From the NCBI GenBank assembly GCA_937901435.1, contig CALGTJ010000252.1, forward strand, positions 1-15,930: DNA of 15,930 nucleotides, given 5' to 3'. A program made the position numbers and the translations under genes. Shown here piece after piece: positions 13,442 to 15,930 of the stretch (positions within the stretch are counted from its first letter, which is position 1; every line of letters begins with the position of its first letter). This DNA is from an uncultured Rhodobacter sp. Its GTDB lineage: Bacteria; Pseudomonadota; Alphaproteobacteria; Rhodobacterales; Rhodobacteraceae. Under the pieces are notes generated by a model that saw nothing but the letters and a program-made list of their open reading frames with translations, did not search any database and was not told the origin of the DNA.

Positions 13442-14937
13442 GCTGATTTTTCCACTGTGCCGTTGAACCATGCGGTAAATTCGGCAATCTCTGCCGCACT
13501 CATATGCAGGTTTTCCTTGGTGCGCCGAAACAGGATGTCTTCGGCGGTTTGGGCCCATTCCTGCGCGCAGAGATAGCGCACTTCGGCCTCATAAAGGCGC
13601 AGACCAAAGCGCTGGCCCAGCCCGTCAAGCGAGGTCGCCGCACCGATGATCCCACGCATCCGTGTCCCGTACAGCCTGCCCCAGTGGGCCGCCAGATCGC
13701 GCGGCAGCCATGGGTATTCGCGCTGAATATCCGACAGGAAGGCCACGTAATCTGCCTTTGGAATATCGCCCCCCGGCAGCGTCGCGCGGGCGGTCCAGTC
13801 GCGGCCCATCCGGGGAAAGGTGGCGGCGAGTTTCTGCATGGCGTGTTCGGCCAGTTTGCGGAACGTGGTGATCTTGCCGCCAAAGACGTTCAGCAGGGGC
13901 GCGCCGCCGCTGGTTTCCAGATCGAACACATAATCGCGCGTCACGGCAGAAGGGTTTCCTGCCCCATCGTCATATAAAGGCCGCACGCCGGAAAAGCTTT
14001 GCACAACGTCGTCGGGGCGCAGTTCCTGCTTGAAATAGCGGTTCACGGCGGCCAGCAGATAGTCGATCTCGCTTTGATCGGCTTTGACCGCCTCTGGTGC
14101 GCCGTCATAGGCGATATCCGTCGTGCCGATCAGCGCCTTGTCGCCCTCATAGGGGTTGATAAAGATCACGCGCTTGTCGTGGTTCTGCACCAGATACGCC
14201 TGCGGTCCGTCCCAGAATTTCGGCGTGATGATATGCGATCCCTTCACCAACCGCACCTGACGCGGGCTGTTGGTGCCTGTCACGCGGCCAATGATATCGG
14301 TGACCCAAGGCCCCGCCGCATTGACCAGCGCGCGGGCCTTGTAGTGGCGCGCACCGTCCGGCGTTTGCACCGAGATCGCCCAGAGACCGCCCTCGCGCCG
14401 CGCAGATGTGCAGGCAGAGCGGGTCAGAACCTCTGCGCCCTTTTCGGCGGCATCCACGGCGTTCAGAACCACGAGGCGGCTGTCATCGACCCAGCAGTCG
14501 GAATACTCGAAGCCCTTGAGATATTTATCCTTCAGCGGCGCACCTTCGGGATCACGCTTGAGGTTGAGCGTGCGCGTTCCCGGCAGTTTCTTGCGCCCTC
14601 CAAGGTTATCGTAAAGGAACAGGCCCAGCCGGACCAGCCACGCCGGGCGATCCAGCGGCGAATGGGGCAGCACAAAGCGCATCGGCCAGATGATATGGCT
14701 GGCCGCGTTCAGCAGCACCTCGCGTTCGATTAGCGCCTCGCGCACCAGCCGGAATTCGTAATACTCAAGGTAACGCAAGCCGCCATGCACCAGCTTGCCA
14801 GAGCGCGACGAGGTGCCCTGCGCCAGATCGTCCTTTTCGCAGAGCACGACCGACAGGCCACGCCCCGCCGCATCACGCGCAATCCCTGCGCCGTTGATAC
14901 CGCCACCGATAACGAAAAGATCGACCGTCTCACTCAT
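13438..14937 (-). CDS. glpD: FAD-dependent glycerol-3-phosphate dehydrogenase-type enzyme (GlpD family)
   Basis: A 499-residue flavoenzyme, the length of aerobic GlpD. The FAD-binding motif GGGINGAG is at 11-18. It is followed by RDAAGRGLSVVLCEKDDLAQ, GTSSRSGKLVHGGLRYLEYY and EFRLVREALIEREVLL, all close to E. coli GlpD. GVRPLYDDG and NVFGGKITTFRKLAEHA complete the family pattern, and the C-terminal helical domain is present. GlpD is a peripheral inner-membrane enzyme passing electrons to quinone. In this operon it may act on glycerol 3-phosphate or on a longer polyol phosphate; Brucella EryB, which oxidises erythritol phosphate, is in the same family. No full-length glycerol kinase is next to it, which favours the second view, though without proof. 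A 19-bp tandem duplication spans its start and RBS. Confidence 0.88.
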   Translation of the reverse strand: MSETVDLFVIGGGINGAGIARDAAGRGLSVVLCEKDDLAQGTSSRSGKLVHGGLRYLEYYEFRLVREALIEREVLLNAASHIIWPMRFVLPHSPLDRPAWLVRLGLFLYDNLGGRKKLPGTRTLNLKRDPEGAPLKDKYLKGFEYSDCWVDDSRLVVLNAVDAAEKGAEVLTRSACTSARREGGLWAISVQTPDGARHYKARALVNAAGPWVTDIIGRVTGTNSPRQVRLVKGSHIITPKFWDGPQAYLVQNHDKRVIFINPYEGDKALIGTTDIAYDGAPEAVKADQSEIDYLLAAVNRYFKQELRPDDVVQSFSGVRPLYDDGAGNPSAVTRDYVFDLETSGGAPLLNVFGGKITTFRKLAEHAMQKLAATFPRMGRDWTARATLPGGDIPKADYVAFLSDIQREYPWLPRDLAAHWGRLYGTRMRGIIGAATSLDGLGQRFGLRLYEAEVRYLCAQEWAQTAEDILFRRTKENLHMSAAEIAEFTAWFNGTVEKSA

Positions 14938-14972
14938 TACATTGGGTCCTTGGCATTAGGTTGGATCCTTGG
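14935..14972. repeat. 19-bp imperfect tandem repeat at the aldolase/glpD junction
   Basis: Copies at 14935-14953 and 14954-14972 match at 16 of 19 positions (CATTACATTGGGTCCTTGG and CATTAGGTTGGATCCTTGG on the + strand). On the coding strand each carries CCAAGGA and ends in TAATG. One TAATG holds the aldolase stop, the other the glpD start, so the junction appears to have been duplicated. Confidence 0.85.
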
Positions 14973-15618
14973 ATTGCACGCCATAGCTTTCAAAACCTTT
15001 GGCGGTCTCGGTGATTTGCGCGTCCGACAGCACAACACCGCCGCCAATGGTCAGGGCGTGGTAATATTGATGGGCCAGCGCCTCTAACTCTCCGGCCAGC
15101 CACATGGCGCGGGTCAGATCAGCCCCACCCACGACCATACCGTGATTGGCCATCAGACAGCCGTTGCGCCCCACCATCGCCTTTAGAATATTGTCCGACA
15201 GCTCTGCCGTGCCATAGCGCGCATAATCGCAGACCCACACATCCGCCCCCCCGAAGGCCGCTATCATATAGTGGATCGCAGGGATCGGCTTGTGGGCGAC
15301 CGCCAGCACAGTACACCACGGCGCATGGGTATGGACCACCGCATTGATATCGGGGCGCGCGCGCAGGATATCGCGGTGAAAGCGCCATTCGGACGAGGGC
15401 TTTTTCGGCCCCTCCCAGTCGAAGTCATCCGAGGTCAGCGACATGCGCGCGATCTGATCCGGCTGGATCACATCATAGGCCACGGCAGAGGGCGTGATCA
15501 GCATGTCGTTGCCCCCACTCTCTGGGTCGCGCACCGATACATTTCCGGATGCGCCCCGGTTTAGCCCGTCGGCCTCTAGTTTCTTGCAGGCGTCGATAAT
15601 GTCTTGGCGGATGCTCAT
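14956..15618 (-). CDS. Class II aldolase, L-fuculose-1-phosphate aldolase (FucA) type
   Basis: A 220-residue zinc aldolase of the FucA/AraD family, full length. It shows RGASGNVSVR (21-30), the catalytic Glu77 (SSEWRFH), zinc ligands His96 and His98 (HTHAPW) and His159 (ANHGMVVGG). It likely cleaves a ketose 1-phosphate into DHAP and a short aldehyde, in the cytoplasm, as a tetramer. The start at 15618 has a strong RBS, AAGGTGA, 5 nt upstream. It lies 30 bp after the dehydrogenase stop and 18 bp before glpD. Having both this and a RhaD/YuxG-type aldolase in one operon suggests two cleavage steps or two related substrates. An epimerase of the AraD type is a less likely alternative, because no ribulose-phosphate partner genes are visible. 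Confidence 0.88.
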   Translation of the reverse strand: MSIRQDIIDACKKLEADGLNRGASGNVSVRDPESGGNDMLITPSAVAYDVIQPDQIARMSLTSDDFDWEGPKKPSSEWRFHRDILRARPDINAVVHTHAPWCTVLAVAHKPIPAIHYMIAAFGGADVWVCDYARYGTAELSDNILKAMVGRNGCLMANHGMVVGGADLTRAMWLAGELEALAHQYYHALTIGGGVVLSDAQITETAKGFESYGVQSKDPT

Positions 15619-15648
15619 TGGGTCACCTTGGGGATCAATTTGGGGGGA

Positions 15649-15930
15649 TCAACATGGGTTGCGCGGGGGCTCGCCCGCGATGTAACGGCGCACTTCTTCG
15701 GCGGCTTGTTCAGCCGCAAAGGTGACGGTGCGCACAGAGGCCCCGGCGATATGGGGGGTAAGGGTGACATTCGGAAGTTGCAGCAGCGGCCAGTCGGCAG
15801 GCACCGGTTCGACGCCAAAGGTTTCCATCATCGCGCTGCCGATCTCGCCCTTGACCAGCGCGTCGTAAAGGTCGTCGTAATTGCACATCGGCCCCCGCGC
15901 GGTGTTCACGAAAAGCGCGTCGTTTTTCAT
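15649..15930 (-). CDS. D-2-hydroxyacid dehydrogenase, C-terminal part (cut by window edge)
   Basis: Only the last 93 codons are inside the window. KNDALFVNTARGPMCNYDDL and LPNVTLTPHIAGAS are typical of NAD-dependent D-isomer-specific 2-hydroxyacid dehydrogenases such as SerA- and GyaR-type enzymes. The catalytic His is in TPHIAG, and the GVEPVP loop carries the conserved Glu. The methionine at the edge is internal to the family motif, so it is not the true start; the N-terminal part lies beyond 15930. It is the most upstream operon gene seen here. It may oxidise or reduce a hydroxy acid formed from the aldehyde product of the aldolases. The substrate cannot be specified. Confidence 0.88.
   Translation of the reverse strand: MKNDALFVNTARGPMCNYDDLYDALVKGEIGSAMMETFGVEPVPADWPLLQLPNVTLTPHIAGASVRTVTFAAEQAAEEVRRYIAGEPPRNPC

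Noticed and set aside
10388..15618. Naming the operon as an erythritol (ery) cluster
   Set aside because: The kinase is far shorter than EryA, the EryH/EryI-type isomerases and EryD are not visible, and the two aldolases have no place in that route.

Overview
The window looks like a GC-rich alphaproteobacterium of the Rhodobacterales (Roseobacter/Rhodobacter type) able to make bacteriochlorophyll. The basis is a recognisable LH2 antenna operon (pucB, pucA, pucC) with two PpsR/CrtJ-type TGT-N12-ACA palindromes at its promoter, set among sugar-catabolism genes. I see no rRNA, tRNA, CRISPR array, insertion sequence or phage gene.

Layout. (1) 1-731, + strand: a GntR/FCD regulator behind a perfect 18-bp tandem repeat. 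(2) 811-3880, - strand: the puc unit, reading promoter, pucB, pucA, hairpin, pucC, then a 227-residue protein overlapping pucC by 4 nt, then a terminator. The last protein joins an YflT-like stress domain to four 26-residue repeats and is the least understood gene here. PucA carries a long C-terminal extension and Tyr44/Leu45 at the positions that tune LH2 absorption. (3) 4141-6012: a second GntR/FCD regulator (- strand, two terminators) divergent from a short-chain dehydrogenase (+ strand), with palindromes between them. (4) 6082-6999, - strand: a polysaccharide deacetylase-family protein. (5) 7457-9459, + strand: a two-component pair, a QseB/TctD-like response regulator split by a frameshift and an intact QseC/TctE-like histidine kinase. 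(6) 9456-15930, - strand: a tight seven-gene operon, in transcription order D-2-hydroxyacid dehydrogenase (cut by the window edge), FucA-type aldolase, GlpD-type dehydrogenase, second class II aldolase, small FGGY kinase, class IIA HAD hydrolase, and xylose-isomerase-like TIM barrel. Most of its junctions overlap or nearly touch.

How the parts may work together. The puc genes supply and assemble the peripheral antenna; PpsR-type repression under oxygen and light is the expected control. The seven-gene operon has the parts of a phosphorylated polyol/ketose route: the kinase phosphorylates, the GlpD-type flavoenzyme oxidises a polyol phosphate, the TIM barrel epimerises or isomerises, and the aldolases cleave to C2/C3 pieces. 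Its exact substrate cannot be read from the sequence, and its regulator and transporter are not in the window. The two-component pair runs convergently into this operon, the two ending in a shared CTAG.
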